DNA of 64,000 bases, from assembly GCA_946478235.1 (NCBI GenBank), contig CAMLBF010000003.1, forward strand, positions 62,001 to 126,000, in the 5' to 3' direction. Positions within the stretch are counted from its first letter, which is position 1; every line of letters starts with the position of its first letter. A program made the position numbers and the translations under genes. The notes under the pieces were generated by a model. That model saw only the letters and a list, made by a program, of their open reading frames with translations. It was not told the DNA's origin and did not search any database. Of the stretch, positions 48,359-57,974 are shown piece by piece. This DNA comes from an uncultured Bartonella sp. (GTDB taxonomy: Bacteria; Pseudomonadota; Alphaproteobacteria; Rhizobiales; Rhizobiaceae).

Positions 48359-48458
48359 GAAAATGCCCCCACTTTAAAAGACTTTGAGCTAACCTAAGCA
48401 ATTGTTCAAAAAATGCCTAACAATACAACCATTAATTGGTAAGGGCAATATTCCACAA

Positions 48459-48931
48459 CTATTGTTTAATTAAATCATTGCGGCTGTTTCGTATGTCACA
48501 ACCTCTAGCTCTGACCGGTGTCTGTTCAGGGACAATCTTATTCCTATGAACAGCGCGCTGGATATATGTGTATTGAACACATTTCGACAACCAGTGCTGC
48601 CACAACGTCTTTTTTGACATGTCCCGCTCAAAAGTCTCTTTGAGGATCTCGGTCCAAGTATCTTGCAACTAACCGAGCGTCCTAGTTCCCAACCCCATTC
48701 TTCGGGGCAGCGCACCTTTTGCGAACTAACAAGTGTTATCTCAACCAACTGCTGCTTCTCGACAGTCCTGCAATAAACGCGGCCGGTGACAGAAAAAATT
48801 GGGACCGCACCATGACAATGCGTAATAGACGAAACGCTCTTGTCCTCCGCACAAATTTCCTCAATCATTGCAAGTTTCTGCGCTACTGCCCAATGGCGAA
48901 GGCGGATATCTACAACCCGAAACAGTAACAC
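48459..48931 (-). pseudogene. Degraded IS66-type transposase subunit (OrfA-like) and adjoining debris
   Basis: The minus-strand frame starting near 48931 reads RLRHWAVAQKLAMIEEICAE, then DKSVSSITHCHGAVPIF, which follows the helix-turn-helix of IS66/IS3 OrfA proteins (RRWS-x-EEK-x-x-IV-x-E...VS-x-VARRHG-V) but with substitutions at conserved places, and later VEITLVSS like the IS66 OrfA middle. The rest drifts between frames. Non-functional. Confidence 0.5.
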
Positions 48932-49393
48932 TTCACTACCTGAGATGACAGGGTGTTCGTATCCTTGGTGACATCGACATTCGAATATTTATGCCTGTTG
49001 CACAATCAAGACCGCCAGATATATTCATTGCGTATCACCAATACCATTGCTGGCAATGGCTAAATAGCTTCAACAAGTTCGGCATCACGAATGCGGCCAT
49101 AATTAAGGTCGGTAATGGTGCCTATTAAAGCAATCATGACATAAAGGTCATGGGTATCACGTATGATGTAAATTTTTCTTCTCAGGTCTAAGTGGCTTAA
49201 ATATTTGATCTGGAATGATAATATCCTATAAAAACAATTTTATCCGACAGCTATTTTGAAGTTTTTTATTCTTAATTTATCAATGTGTTTTAAAGAATTT
49301 TCACCTAATCCGATTGCTTTGATAGGTGTATGATATGCCTAAAATCAGATTGAAAAAGCCGGTGGATCCTGCAATTGACCCAATAAATAATTT

Positions 49394-49433
49394 AAAAAAA
49401 AGACCTTGAAAGATTGTTTATTTCTTTCAAGGT
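49394..49433 (-). terminator. Rho-independent terminator of guaA
   Basis: ACCTTGAAAGA (49403-49413) and TCTTTCAAGGT (49423-49433) are a perfect 11-bp stem with a 9-base loop. On the minus strand it is followed by eight T (49394-49401). It lies 50-90 bases after the guaA stop. No equivalent hairpin follows the displaced guaA remnant. Confidence 0.9.
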
Positions 49434-49482
49434 TTTAGATTGTATTAAAGTGATTTTGATCGTAGCCTGAAGAATGGCTGAG

Positions 49483-51042
49483 TTATTCCCACTCAATTGT
49501 TCCAGGTGGTTTTGACGTGATATCATAGACAACTCTATTGATACCCCGTACTTCGTTAATTATGCGATTGGCGGCATGCGCAAGAAATTCCATATCATAA
49601 TGATAGAAATCAGCTGTCATTCCATCAACTGAAGTCACAGCGCGTAACGCGCAGACAAATTCGTATGTCCGTCCATCACCCATCACGCCTACCGTTTGCA
49701 CCGGTAGCAACACTGCAAAAGCCTGCCAAATTTTATCGTATAGGCCTGCTTTACGAATTTCATCGAGATAAACAGCATCGGCCTCACGTAAGATTTCCAA
49801 TTTTTCACGCGTAACCCCGCCCGGTAAACGAATTGCCAATCCTGGTCCTGGAAAAGGATGTCGGCCAATAAATTGTTCTGGCAAACCAAGTTCGCGACCT
49901 AAGGCACGGACTTCGTCCTTAAACAGTTCACGTAATGGTTCAACCAGTTTCATATTCATACGTTCTGGCAAACCACCAACATTGTGGTGACTTTTAATGG
50001 TAACAGATGGTCCACCTGAAAATGAAACGCTTTCAATCACATCAGGATAGAGTGTTCCTTGTGCCAAAAATTCTGCACCACCCAGTTTTTTAGCCTCTTT
50101 TTCAAAGACTTCGACAAACAAGCGGCCAATGATCTTTCTTTTTTGCTCAGGATCGCTAACACCTTCTAAAGCGCTAATGAACAAATCTGACGCATCAACA
50201 TGAACCAATGGTATATTATATGTTTCGCGAAACATGGTGACGACTTCTTGCGCTTCGTTTTTACGCATTAGCCCGTGATCGACCAGAATACATGTTAATT
50301 GCGACCCAATAGCCTGATGGATTAAGACTGCCGCAACAGAAGAATCCACGCCACCGGATAAACCACAAATCACCCGTCCCGTACCAACCTGCCGTTTAAT
50401 TGATGCGATTGCTTGTTCGCGATAGGTTTTCATTGACCAATCGCCTTTGATACCGGCGATATTGTGTACAAAATTTTGTAAAAGCTTGGCACCGTCTAAT
50501 GTATGCACCACTTCCGGATGGAATTGCACAGCGTAAAAACGCCGTTTTTCATCGGCAATCGCGGCGTATGGAGCACCTTTTGATGTCCCAATTACCTTAA
50601 AACCTTCTGGTAGAGCCGTTACCCGATCGCCATGGCTCATCCATACTTGATGTTGACTGCCTTTTTCCCAAACACCTTTAAACAGCTCACTATCCTGCTC
50701 GACTGTTAAAAAAGCACGTCCAAACTCACGATCATGGCCAGATTCTACCTTACCACCAAGCTGGGCACACATTGTTTGCTCACCGTAACAAATACCCAAA
50801 ATAGGTATACCACTTTCAAAAATAACCTGCGGCGCACGAGGGGAACCGATATCAACCGTAGAGTGAGGACTTCCTGACAGGATAACCGCTTTAGGCTTCA
50901 TGCGGTTGAAAGCCTCTTCCGCAGACTGGAAAGGCACGATTTCAGAATAGACACCAGCCTCACGCACACGCCGCGCAATGAGCTGCGTTACCTGAGAACC
51001 AAAGTCAATAATTAAAATAGTATCGGGATGTTGTGTACTCAT
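49483..51042 (-). CDS. guaA: GMP synthase (glutamine-hydrolysing)
   Basis: GuaA converts XMP to GMP with glutamine and ATP. The product has 519 residues, full length. The glutaminase domain has Cys85 in LGICYGEQ and the His/Glu pair in [10 protein letters not shown]. The ATP pyrophosphatase P-loop is [12 protein letters not shown]. The C-terminal dimerisation domain ends PPGTIEWE. About the last 50 codons, with the terminator, seem to have come with the island, because a decayed second copy of this end lies 11.7 kb away. The reading frame is intact, so integration preserved the enzyme. Confidence 0.97.
   Translation of the reverse strand: MSTQHPDTILIIDFGSQVTQLIARRVREAGVYSEIVPFQSAEEAFNRMKPKAVILSGSPHSTVDIGSPRAPQVIFESGIPILGICYGEQTMCAQLGGKVESGHDREFGRAFLTVEQDSELFKGVWEKGSQHQVWMSHGDRVTALPEGFKVIGTSKGAPYAAIADEKRRFYAVQFHPEVVHTLDGAKLLQNFVHNIAGIKGDWSMKTYREQAIASIKRQVGTGRVICGLSGGVDSSVAAVLIHQAIGSQLTCILVDHGLMRKNEAQEVVTMFRETYNIPLVHVDASDLFISALEGVSDPEQKRKIIGRLFVEVFEKEAKKLGGAEFLAQGTLYPDVIESVSFSGGPSVTIKSHHNVGGLPERMNMKLVEPLRELFKDEVRALGRELGLPEQFIGRHPFPGPGLAIRLPGGVTREKLEILREADAVYLDEIRKAGLYDKIWQAFAVLLPVQTVGVMGDGRTYEFVCALRAVTSVDGMTADFYHYDMEFLAHAANRIINEVRGINRVVYDITSKPPGTIEWE
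49616..49636. other. Candidate attachment-site repeat, right, inside guaA
   Basis: 21 bases identical to 37912-37932 in direct orientation, located about 135-155 bases from the guaA stop codon. Confidence 0.6.
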
Positions 51043-51221
51043 AGGAAGCCCTTAAAGACTCTTGTTCACGATTGCAATCAGTCTATGTGTCTAAATTAGA
51101 TTTTTTACCATATTATGTCACACACATAGTATCTTTTTCAAAATCTTTTGAGCGATGACAGACTAAGACATTCTTGCCAAAATAATCTTGTTGCAGTTTT
51201 ACACTGCCAATCAAAATTAGG

Positions 51222-51842
51222 CTATATGTAGCATTGTTTCAATTTCATGACAGCATTTGCCAATTTTTCATCGACAATGTGAAGATATTGCCGCCAATCC
51301 ATAGCGTGTTGCAACTCTTTTTGACCATCTGATATTCCCCGTAAACCGAATAAGGGAACACTAAAAGTTTGGCATGCGCGCAAAACAGCATATGTTTCCA
51401 TATCAACCATATCGGCTTCAACAGCGTCATATGCTTTGCCTGACACCACATTGGCGCCAGTCGACAACGTAGCTGATGGAAAATTAGCTATCAATTGCGG
51501 CATCGACAAAGTGGCAGGTAAATCCAAAAAGGGAGTAACCCCTTTTTCAACACCCAATGCACTGGCATCCATATCGCGCCAGCTAACAGACGAAACCTGA
51601 TATACTTCTGTTTGTATCAGCTTTTGAGAACCGGCGGATCCTAATGACACGACAAGATCTGGCAATGTTCCATTATTTTTGAGTGTCGAAAGTGTTTGTG
51701 TGGTATTAATGGCCGCTTCAACTGGTCCAATACCGATGAAAACTGGTTTGAACAGATCACGGAGGTGGTCACCATATTCAAGCTCTGCTGCCATTAAAAA
51801 TAAAACAGATTTTTTATCCCATTGTGTCAGCATCAATGACAT
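51222..51842 (-). CDS. 5'-methylthioadenosine/S-adenosylhomocysteine nucleosidase-like protein
   Basis: A 206-residue purine nucleoside phosphorylase-fold enzyme. FIGIGPVEAAINTTQ, VVSLGSAGSQ and the C-terminal VDMETYAVLRACQTF (the catalytic Glu pattern VxMExxA) with GLRGISDG match MtnN-type nucleosidases. It probably cleaves MTA, SAH or a related nucleoside. The first ATG (51842) overlaps the rsmB 3' end by 10 bases and has GGAG only 2 bases away. The ATG at 51833 has a longer spacing, so the start is uncertain by three codons. It is co-transcribed with rsmB upstream. Confidence 0.85.
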   Translation of the reverse strand: MSLMLTQWDKKSVLFLMAAELEYGDHLRDLFKPVFIGIGPVEAAINTTQTLSTLKNNGTLPDLVVSLGSAGSQKLIQTEVYQVSSVSWRDMDASALGVEKGVTPFLDLPATLSMPQLIANFPSATLSTGANVVSGKAYDAVEADMVDMETYAVLRACQTFSVPLFGLRGISDGQKELQHAMDWRQYLHIVDEKLANAVMKLKQCYI

Positions 51843-53119
51843 TTCTCCATTACAGAAATGAAAAATCCATCTGTGTTTGTGCTAGCCGGAGATAACACCA
51901 AACCATGACGAGAAAATACCGGCGATGGTGCTTGTGAACTAAAATGTTCTGCCCACAATGCTTTCATATCTATTTCGCGGAATTGCGGGTTCATTTGTAA
52001 AAATGTTGCAACTTGTTGGTCATTTTCGCCAGAAAATAATGAACAAGTGATGTAAACCAGATGACCGCCTATTTTTAAATACGGTATTGTTGCATTCAAA
52101 ACATTTTTTTGTTCCGTTATACGGCGCTCAAGCTGGCTTTCTGTCAATCGCCATTTAGCATCAGGTCTGCGCCGCCATGTACCTGTGCCGGTGCATGGTG
52201 CGTCCAACAAAACGATATCCATTTGTCCTTCAAGGGGCTTTAACTCGTCCAAATAGGCGTGAGGTTGAACATTGCGCACCCCTGCACGGCGCAGCCTTTC
52301 GAATATTGGAGAAAGGCGTGCTTTTTCCGCATCGTAACAATGAATTTGCCCACGATTTTCCATAGTGGCTGCTAAAGCCAATGTTTTGCCGCCTGCCCCA
52401 GCACAATAGTCCAAAACCTGCATTCCTGCTTTTGCGTTGGTTAACGCCGCAACGATTTGTGAACCGAGATCTTGAACTTCAAAAAGGCCTTTTTGAAAGG
52501 CCGGTTCAGCTTGCACATTTGGGTGCCGTCCCAATTTTTCAATTGGTGCAATGCGTAACGCACCTAAGAACCAGGGAATCGACTTTATTTTTGTTGCCTG
52601 AAGTTCGCGTTGAACCTTCTCAACATTAGCTTTTAATAGGTTTACACGTAAATCCAAAGGTGGACGCGCCGAAAGCCCGACAGCTTCTTGCCCCCATCTA
52701 TCACCAAACAGGTTTTGAAAATGGCTTACACACCATTGCGGAATGTCGGCTTGAATAAAATCTGGCGCAGAATTGACATCTCTTGTTAGCCAATTGTGGC
52801 GTCGATCAACATTGAGTGGCTCTGGCGCAAATTTGTCACCTGACAAATTACTATCAAGTTCTTCCAATGACATTTCACCAGCAGTCAATAAAGCACCAAA
52901 TGCGGCATCATGCATATCATCACTATCCATGCGCCATTCGAGCGACGAACGTTGCCGCAACACATCATATACGATGTTTCCAATGGCTGCACGGTCGCCT
53001 GCGCCGGCGAACCGATGGGAAAGCCCCCAGTCCTTCAACGCTTCTGCCGCAGGACGCTTCCTCGACTTTATATCTTGTAAAACTTCAATTGCAGCCTGTA
53101 GCCGCCCACCCAGTCGCAT
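51833..53119 (-). CDS. rsmB: RsmB/NOP-family rRNA cytosine-5 methyltransferase
   Basis: It methylates a 16S rRNA cytosine at C5 (C967 in E. coli). It has 428 residues, with an N-terminal NusB-like RNA-binding region (about 1-140) and a Rossmann methyltransferase domain: SAM motif VLDYCAGAGGKTLALAA, then LLDAPCTGTGTWRRRPDAKW with one catalytic Cys and VYITCSLF with the other. Both Cys typical of m5C enzymes are present. It begins MRLGGRLQAAIEVL. It lies upstream of and overlapping the nucleosidase gene. The common rhizobial neighbour htpX is not here. Confidence 0.93.
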   Translation of the reverse strand: MRLGGRLQAAIEVLQDIKSRKRPAAEALKDWGLSHRFAGAGDRAAIGNIVYDVLRQRSSLEWRMDSDDMHDAAFGALLTAGEMSLEELDSNLSGDKFAPEPLNVDRRHNWLTRDVNSAPDFIQADIPQWCVSHFQNLFGDRWGQEAVGLSARPPLDLRVNLLKANVEKVQRELQATKIKSIPWFLGALRIAPIEKLGRHPNVQAEPAFQKGLFEVQDLGSQIVAALTNAKAGMQVLDYCAGAGGKTLALAATMENRGQIHCYDAEKARLSPIFERLRRAGVRNVQPHAYLDELKPLEGQMDIVLLDAPCTGTGTWRRRPDAKWRLTESQLERRITEQKNVLNATIPYLKIGGHLVYITCSLFSGENDQQVATFLQMNPQFREIDMKALWAEHFSSQAPSPVFSRHGLVLSPASTNTDGFFISVMEKCH

Positions 53120-53295
53120 TTTTTATTCCCGATTTCGTATTCTAATTGGGGCATAGCCGAAATTACACCAAAGTAAAACCTTTCAGTATAAAAAATGCCC
53201 TTTAGTTGTTTCCCGACAATAGGATTCACCCCAATGTCACCATTTATAGCATAGTGACATATGCAATTTCAAAGGTTACCCAATATCAGAACAGT

Positions 53296-53751
53296 CTATT
53301 CGCCTTTTTCGACTTTGAATGCCCCGTCATAAAAGTCGACAATTTTAACAATCGTACCTATTGGCAAATCTGGCCCTTGAACACGCCATATTGTATCATC
53401 AATACGGATATGCCCTTGCCCATTTACAATTGGTTCGTGCAGCTTTGTTGAGCGACCAACTATTTGCGTCGTCCGCAAGTTTAGTAAAGGCTGATCCGTT
53501 TCTTTATCGCGTCTGAAAAAAATTCTCGCGATAACAACCAGAATGATTGAAAACAGCAAAAATACAACGATTTGTGTTTCCCAAAGTGCAAAAGCGCTCC
53601 ATTTTACACAGAACGCAGTCAAAGCGGTAAGCAAGGCTCCGCACCCAAACCACATGATATAGACGCCGGGAATTAGAAGCTCGAATAATAGCAGGATAAT
53701 GCCCAGAATTACCCAATTCCATATTCCTAATGTTTCAATAAATAATTCCAT
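53296..53751 (-). CDS. NfeD-like membrane protein
   Basis: A 151-residue short NfeD homologue: three or four hydrophobic segments (WNWVILGIILLLFELLIPGV, then MWFGCGALL, and FLLFSIILVVIARIFF), then a soluble OB-fold at about 85-145 with IVNGQGHIRIDDTIWRV. NfeD proteins pair with SPFH (stomatin) proteins, and one is encoded just upstream. The start at 53751 (MELFIETLG) is supported by GGA upstream. The longer frame lacks a signal. Membrane-domain organisation or quality control is the family role. Confidence 0.9.
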   Translation of the reverse strand: MELFIETLGIWNWVILGIILLLFELLIPGVYIMWFGCGALLTALTAFCVKWSAFALWETQIVVFLLFSIILVVIARIFFRRDKETDQPLLNLRTTQIVGRSTKLHEPIVNGQGHIRIDDTIWRVQGPDLPIGTIVKIVDFYDGAFKVEKGE

Positions 53752-53830
53752 CGGCGTTCCATCAAAACAACTGTGCGGTAACCCGCATAGCACTTATCTG
53801 TGTTTACCTAACACTTCCCATACGTAATAT

Positions 53831-54769
53831 TTAAGAATTGCGTTTCTTAGACGTTTCTGAATTAAAGACTTCTTTTGCTATTGCACCTATTCCACCAAGA
53901 GAACCAATGAGCGATGACGCTTCCATAGGCATAAGGACAATTTTTTGATTATTGGCTGTACCGATAGAAGCCAAAGCCTCGGTATATTTTTGTGCCACAA
54001 AGTAATTGATTGCCTGAACGTCACCCTTGGCAATTGCTTCTGAAACCAAAAGCGTTGCTTTCGCTTCAGCCTCGGCTAAACGTTCGCGGGCTTCAGCCTC
54101 GCGATAGGCAGACTCACGTTTACCTTCTGCTTCGAGAATTTGTGCTTGTTTAAAACCTTCTGCACGTAAAATATTGGCATTGCGGTCACCTTCTGCTTCC
54201 AGCACCTGCGCACGTTTGTCACGTTCGGCTTTCATCTGCCGTGCCATCGCGTCAACAAGATCACGCGGTGGGCGAATATCCTTGATTTCAATACGGGTCA
54301 TTTTTAGACCCCATGGGTGCGCCGCTTCATCAACAACATGTAATAGACGTTCATTGATAGCATTACGGTTGGACAAAAGCTCATCAAGATCCATGGAGCC
54401 GACAACTGTACGGATATTCGTCATATTGAGGTTCATAACCGCATAGTCCAGATTTGTAATTTGATAGGCCGATTGTGCAGCGTTTAACACCTGAAAAAAT
54501 GCCACAGCATCAACCGATACGGTTGCATTATCGCGCGTGATAACTTCTTGCGTGGGGATATCCAGCACCTGCTCCTTCATATTGACCCGTGAGCCAACCG
54601 TATCAATAAAAGGAATAATCAAATTTAGTCCCGGCATTAATGTCCGTGTATAACGACCAAATCGCTCAACCGTGTATTGATAGCCCTGAGGCACCTGTTT
54701 TATACCGCCAAGAAAACAGAATATCACCAATAGAACCAAGAGTATTAAAGCGATGTGTAAGCCGGTCAT
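53831..54769 (-). CDS. qmcA: SPFH/stomatin-family membrane protein (QmcA-like)
   Basis: About 312 residues. An N-terminal membrane segment (IALILLVLLVIFCFLGG) is followed by the band-7 domain (VPQGYQYTVERFGRYTRTLM through IEIKDIRPPRDLVDAMARQM) and an Ala/Glu-rich coiled coil (AEGDRNANILRAEGFKQAQ, EAEARERLAEAEAKA). Such proteins form large membrane rings and often associate with FtsH-type proteolysis. The start at 54769 is chosen because GGAGAG lies 5 bases upstream. The next gene downstream is its NfeD partner, 79 bases away. Confidence 0.92.
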   Translation of the reverse strand: MTGLHIALILLVLLVIFCFLGGIKQVPQGYQYTVERFGRYTRTLMPGLNLIIPFIDTVGSRVNMKEQVLDIPTQEVITRDNATVSVDAVAFFQVLNAAQSAYQITNLDYAVMNLNMTNIRTVVGSMDLDELLSNRNAINERLLHVVDEAAHPWGLKMTRIEIKDIRPPRDLVDAMARQMKAERDKRAQVLEAEGDRNANILRAEGFKQAQILEAEGKRESAYREAEARERLAEAEAKATLLVSEAIAKGDVQAINYFVAQKYTEALASIGTANNQKIVLMPMEASSLIGSLGGIGAIAKEVFNSETSKKRNS

Positions 54770-54916
54770 GCGGTCTCTCCATACATTTTGTCGTATTTGA
54801 GAGAGATTTGACACAGCTGGCGATTAATAAAAAGTCTATTTTTATTAATCTGAGTTTTTTCACCAACTTTGATAATAGATTTTGCGGTTTTCTACAGTAG
54901 AAACAGTAATACTATT

Positions 54917-55912
54917 TCAAATCCACCCTTGAAGTTCTTTACGAACCAACATTTCTATAACTCTCATACCATCTTCGCTATCATTCAGGCATGGGATATG
55001 AGCAAAATTTTGCCCACCATTATCGAGAAATGTCTTTGCTGCTTCGTGCCCCATTTCATCGACTGTTTCAAGACAATCAGCTACAAAGCCTGGGTTGAAT
55101 ACCGCAACAGATTTAACACCTTCTTTTGCCAATGCTTCAACAGTACGATCGGTATAGGGTTGCAACCATTCTTCAGGACCAAAACGTGACTGAAACGTCA
55201 TCAACAATTTGTCCTTATCCATACCAAGACGGTTGCGCAAAGCATCTGTCGTACGTTGACATTCAACAGGGTAAGGATCGCCACGTTGCACATAGGATTG
55301 TGGAACGCCATGATATGATGCAATGATTTTTTCTGGCACAAAAGACAGTTGCGCTAAATGCTTTTCAACGGATTTTGCCAAGGCATCAATATAGACAGGG
55401 TCATCGCAATAAGGTGGTACCGAACGGATAGCCGGCACAGTGCGGCGTTTCTTAAGACAATCAAACACCGCATCGAGAACAGTAGCAGTGGTTGTTGCAG
55501 AATATTGCGGATAAAGCGGAAAAACCAAAACCCTATCACAGCCCGCATCAACCATGCGGTTTAGCACTTTTTCGACAGACGGTTGCCCATAGCGCATCGC
55601 CCAATCAACCTCTACACCGTTTTCTTTTAAAACCGGTGCAAGTTTTTCAGCCTGAGCACGCGTATATGTTCTTAAAGGCGATTCATTTTTTTCATTATTC
55701 CAGATACGTTTGTATAACGCACCGGATTTTTTGGGCCTAACGTTAAGAACAATGCCATAAAGAATAGGATACCACAAAAGGCGTGGCCACTCGATAACGC
55801 GACGATCTGAAAGAAACTCACGCAAATATTTGCGTACATTCTTTACGTCTGTTCCATCTGGTGTTCCGAGGTTTATAAGAAGAACACCAACCTTATTTTT
55901 ACGTTTTTCCAT
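54917..55912 (-). CDS. hemH: Ferrochelatase
   Basis: It inserts iron into protoporphyrin IX, the last step of heme synthesis. The 331-residue product has KVGVLLINLGTPDG at the start, FPLYPQYSATTTATVLDAV, the catalytic His in IIASYHGVPQSYVQRGDPYP, and LMTFQSRFGPEEWLQPYTD near the end, all in the usual order. It starts 9 bases after the omp10 stop, so the two share a transcript, as in Brucella and Bartonella. Confidence 0.96.
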   Translation of the reverse strand: MEKRKNKVGVLLINLGTPDGTDVKNVRKYLREFLSDRRVIEWPRLLWYPILYGIVLNVRPKKSGALYKRIWNNEKNESPLRTYTRAQAEKLAPVLKENGVEVDWAMRYGQPSVEKVLNRMVDAGCDRVLVFPLYPQYSATTTATVLDAVFDCLKKRRTVPAIRSVPPYCDDPVYIDALAKSVEKHLAQLSFVPEKIIASYHGVPQSYVQRGDPYPVECQRTTDALRNRLGMDKDKLLMTFQSRFGPEEWLQPYTDRTVEALAKEGVKSVAVFNPGFVADCLETVDEMGHEAAKTFLDNGGQNFAHIPCLNDSEDGMRVIEMLVRKELQGWI

Positions 55913-55921
55913 CAGCTTAGA

Positions 55922-56296
55922 CTATACACGTCTATTCAAGTAAAATTGCGAACCTGTACTGGATGTACAAAGAAGCTGCATGGAGTTATTTGAAATAGCG
56001 CAATTTACCCGTGACACAGTACCACGAACAATAGAGCGCATTTCAATTTCAACCAATTGCGGATTACGGAACCTATAATTTCCTTCTGATAACTTTTCTT
56101 TTGTATCAGATGAACGCGTTTCAAAAATACCGTTACGGAATGACGAAACTATGCCATTTTTATCTTCCCACTGTCCATCAATACCCGTTGGGATATTTTG
56201 CACAGACGGGCGCTGTCCATAGTTTTGCGAAAGATTACAGGCTGACAATGAAAAAGCCATGACAGCAAGACAAAATGTAGGTGCAAGACGTTTCAT
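55922..56296 (-). CDS. omp10: Omp10-like outer-membrane lipoprotein
   Basis: A 124-residue lipoprotein. The start at 56296 gives a short lysine-arginine N-terminus, a hydrophobic core and the lipobox LSAC (Cys about residue 20). The mature part GIDGQWEDKNGIVSSFRNG, FETRSSDTKEKLSEGNYRF and the end GSQFYLNRRV match Brucella Omp10-type proteins, which resemble protease-inhibitor-like beta barrels. A longer upstream frame would bury the signal peptide and is rejected. It is co-transcribed with hemH. Confidence 0.88.
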   Translation of the reverse strand: MKRLAPTFCLAVMAFSLSACNLSQNYGQRPSVQNIPTGIDGQWEDKNGIVSSFRNGIFETRSSDTKEKLSEGNYRFRNPQLVEIEMRSIVRGTVSRVNCAISNNSMQLLCTSSTGSQFYLNRRV

Positions 56297-56561
56297 AAGG
56301 CATACTCCATTGTACCGCAAACAGCCAAAAAGATAATTATTTTGCGCCATTATCAATATGGTTCTTTTAACGGAAATCAACGCTAAAGCAATTTTTTTTA
56401 AAAAAAATCTGTTTTATGTTGCATGTAATCACCATATTGGTACAGTTAAGTATCGAAGTAAGCGGGTCGGGATACTTCATTAAGTTTGCAACCAAATTTC
56501 TAGCTGAGCGTTTTTTCTCGCATGATATGCGTTCATCCTCGCAATGGAGATTAGTTAAACA

Positions 56562-57974
56562 ATGATGGGTCCAATACTGGTAGCAGCAGAAGACTTTGGA
56601 AAAAGAGCTGGTGTTTCATCTATGCTTCGGGCACTTGGATACCGTGTGATTGAAGCAGAAAATGGGCTACGTGCTCTGGATTTATTACGCCGACGCAGAA
56701 ATATTTCGTTTGCGTTGGTTGATCTGACAATGAGTGACCTTGGCGGCAATGATCTTGTTTCAACAATCCGCATCACAGGTTTTGCCGCGCCATTGGTGGT
56801 TATGGCAGATATTGAAAATGAAGAATTACTACAAGCAAGCCTTAAAGCGGGTGCTGTGGATTATCTTGTATATCCCATCACTTCGTTACGTTTAAGCGTG
56901 ACACTTGGTAATTTATCGTTGAACAACACACTCGAACGCGAAGTGCATTATATTCGCCGCCAACAGGAAAACCACCTACGTTTTTCAGACCTTTATGCCA
57001 ATAGTGAATCGATGAAAGAACCTTTCGCTTTGGCAAAAGAGGCGGCACTTTCTACCTGTAATCTGCTGATTGAAGGGGAAAAAGGTACGGGTAGAGAAAC
57101 TCTTGCTCGTGTCATTCACCATGAAAGTTCCTATTCGAATGGGAAATTTGTTCGTATTCAATGCGTACCTATTCTCGATCAAGTTCGGGACAATGAAAAA
57201 TGGAAAACCAAAATACTTCCATTGATTAGTACTATTCGTTACGGCACACTCTGCCTATGTGAAATTGACCGGCTGGAATTGAACCAACAGGCTCGATGGG
57301 TGGAATTTCTTAAAAAACGCAGCCTGACCGATGACAGCAAGCACCCACAATTCAGATTGATGGCAATTTCAACTTCACCATTAAAAGGGTTGGTTGAAGA
57401 TGGTCTATTCCTGAAGGAGCTTTATGATCAATTAAGAGAATATCATGTTGTTTTGCCAGCATTAAGAGAACGGCGTGACGATTTGGAAAACATAGCACAA
57501 CGGGCAATTGACCATATTGTTGTTGAAAGTGGACAACCGCACGTTCATGGGCTTGCAGGATCTGCTTTATCATTGCTTTTACAACATGATTGGCCGGGCA
57601 ATGTCAGTGAATTGGACAATGTGCTATTTCGTGCAGTCTTGTTGAGTACGGGTCCACTGTTAACTATTCGGGATTTTCCTCAACTCACAGGAAAACAGTT
57701 TAATGATATCAGTGAAAATACCGAAGTGGAAACAGCAGAAGAAAATGGCAAAAATGCGATACCGTTTGTTGATGATGACGGGCACGTTAGAGCTTTTGAA
57801 GAACTGGAACGTGAAATCATTGAAAAATCGGTTGAACATTATAATGGCCGTATGAGTGAGGTTGCACGGCGCCTTGGTATTGGCCGCTCAACCCTTTACC
57901 GTAAGCTTGATGAATATCATGCCGATAACGACCCTGCACCAGGGCATTACGAGCCCCCAGCGAAAATTGGCTAA
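56562..57974 (+). CDS. NtrC-family-like response regulator lacking the sigma-54 contact motif
   Basis: A 470-residue regulator. The receiver-like domain (about 3-120) has ALVDLTMSDLGG with the presumed phospho-acceptor Asp. The AAA+ domain (about 145-380) has a Walker A GEKGTGRE in which the usual Lys/Ser-Thr positions are altered (E-T or K-T expected), Walker B LCLCEIDRLELN, and ALRERRDDL. The GAFTGA loop expected between them is absent: FVRIQCVPILDQVRDNEKWK runs straight on. The Fis-type helix-turn-helix (about 430-455) is MSEVARRLGIGRSTLYRKLD. It probably binds DNA but is unlikely to activate sigma-54 promoters. A terminator follows. Confidence 0.88.
   Translation: MMGPILVAAEDFGKRAGVSSMLRALGYRVIEAENGLRALDLLRRRRNISFALVDLTMSDLGGNDLVSTIRITGFAAPLVVMADIENEELLQASLKAGAVDYLVYPITSLRLSVTLGNLSLNNTLEREVHYIRRQQENHLRFSDLYANSESMKEPFALAKEAALSTCNLLIEGEKGTGRETLARVIHHESSYSNGKFVRIQCVPILDQVRDNEKWKTKILPLISTIRYGTLCLCEIDRLELNQQARWVEFLKKRSLTDDSKHPQFRLMAISTSPLKGLVEDGLFLKELYDQLREYHVVLPALRERRDDLENIAQRAIDHIVVESGQPHVHGLAGSALSLLLQHDWPGNVSELDNVLFRAVLLSTGPLLTIRDFPQLTGKQFNDISENTEVETAEENGKNAIPFVDDDGHVRAFEELEREIIEKSVEHYNGRMSEVARRLGIGRSTLYRKLDEYHADNDPAPGHYEPPAKIG

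Larger units (their letters stand above)
48359..49482. other. Gene-poor region with IS debris upstream of the nuclease gene
   Basis: 1124 bases: transposase remnants at 48459-48931, an unexplained minus-strand open stretch at about 49060-49230 (HDLYVMIALIGTITDLNYGR, no clear start, not recognised), and the guaA terminator at 49394-49433. No intact gene. Confidence 0.5.
37912..49636. mobile_element. Genomic island integrated at guaA (about 11.7 kb)
   Basis: Bounded by the 21-base direct repeats at 37912-37932 and 49616-49636 inside the two guaA 3' ends. Contents: MFS transporter, SIR2-domain protein, Gabija-like nuclease/helicase pair, insertion-sequence debris, and the functional guaA 3' end with its terminator. 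Base composition is mosaic: the nuclease/helicase pair is visibly GC-richer than everything around it, while the flanks are very AT-rich. No intact integrase is seen, so the island is probably fixed or the integrase was lost. The guaA 3' end is a known island target in bacteria. Confidence 0.75.

Noticed and set aside
48359..49482. tRNA gene as the island attachment site
   Set aside because: No cloverleaf-like sequence was seen. The direct repeats map within guaA instead.
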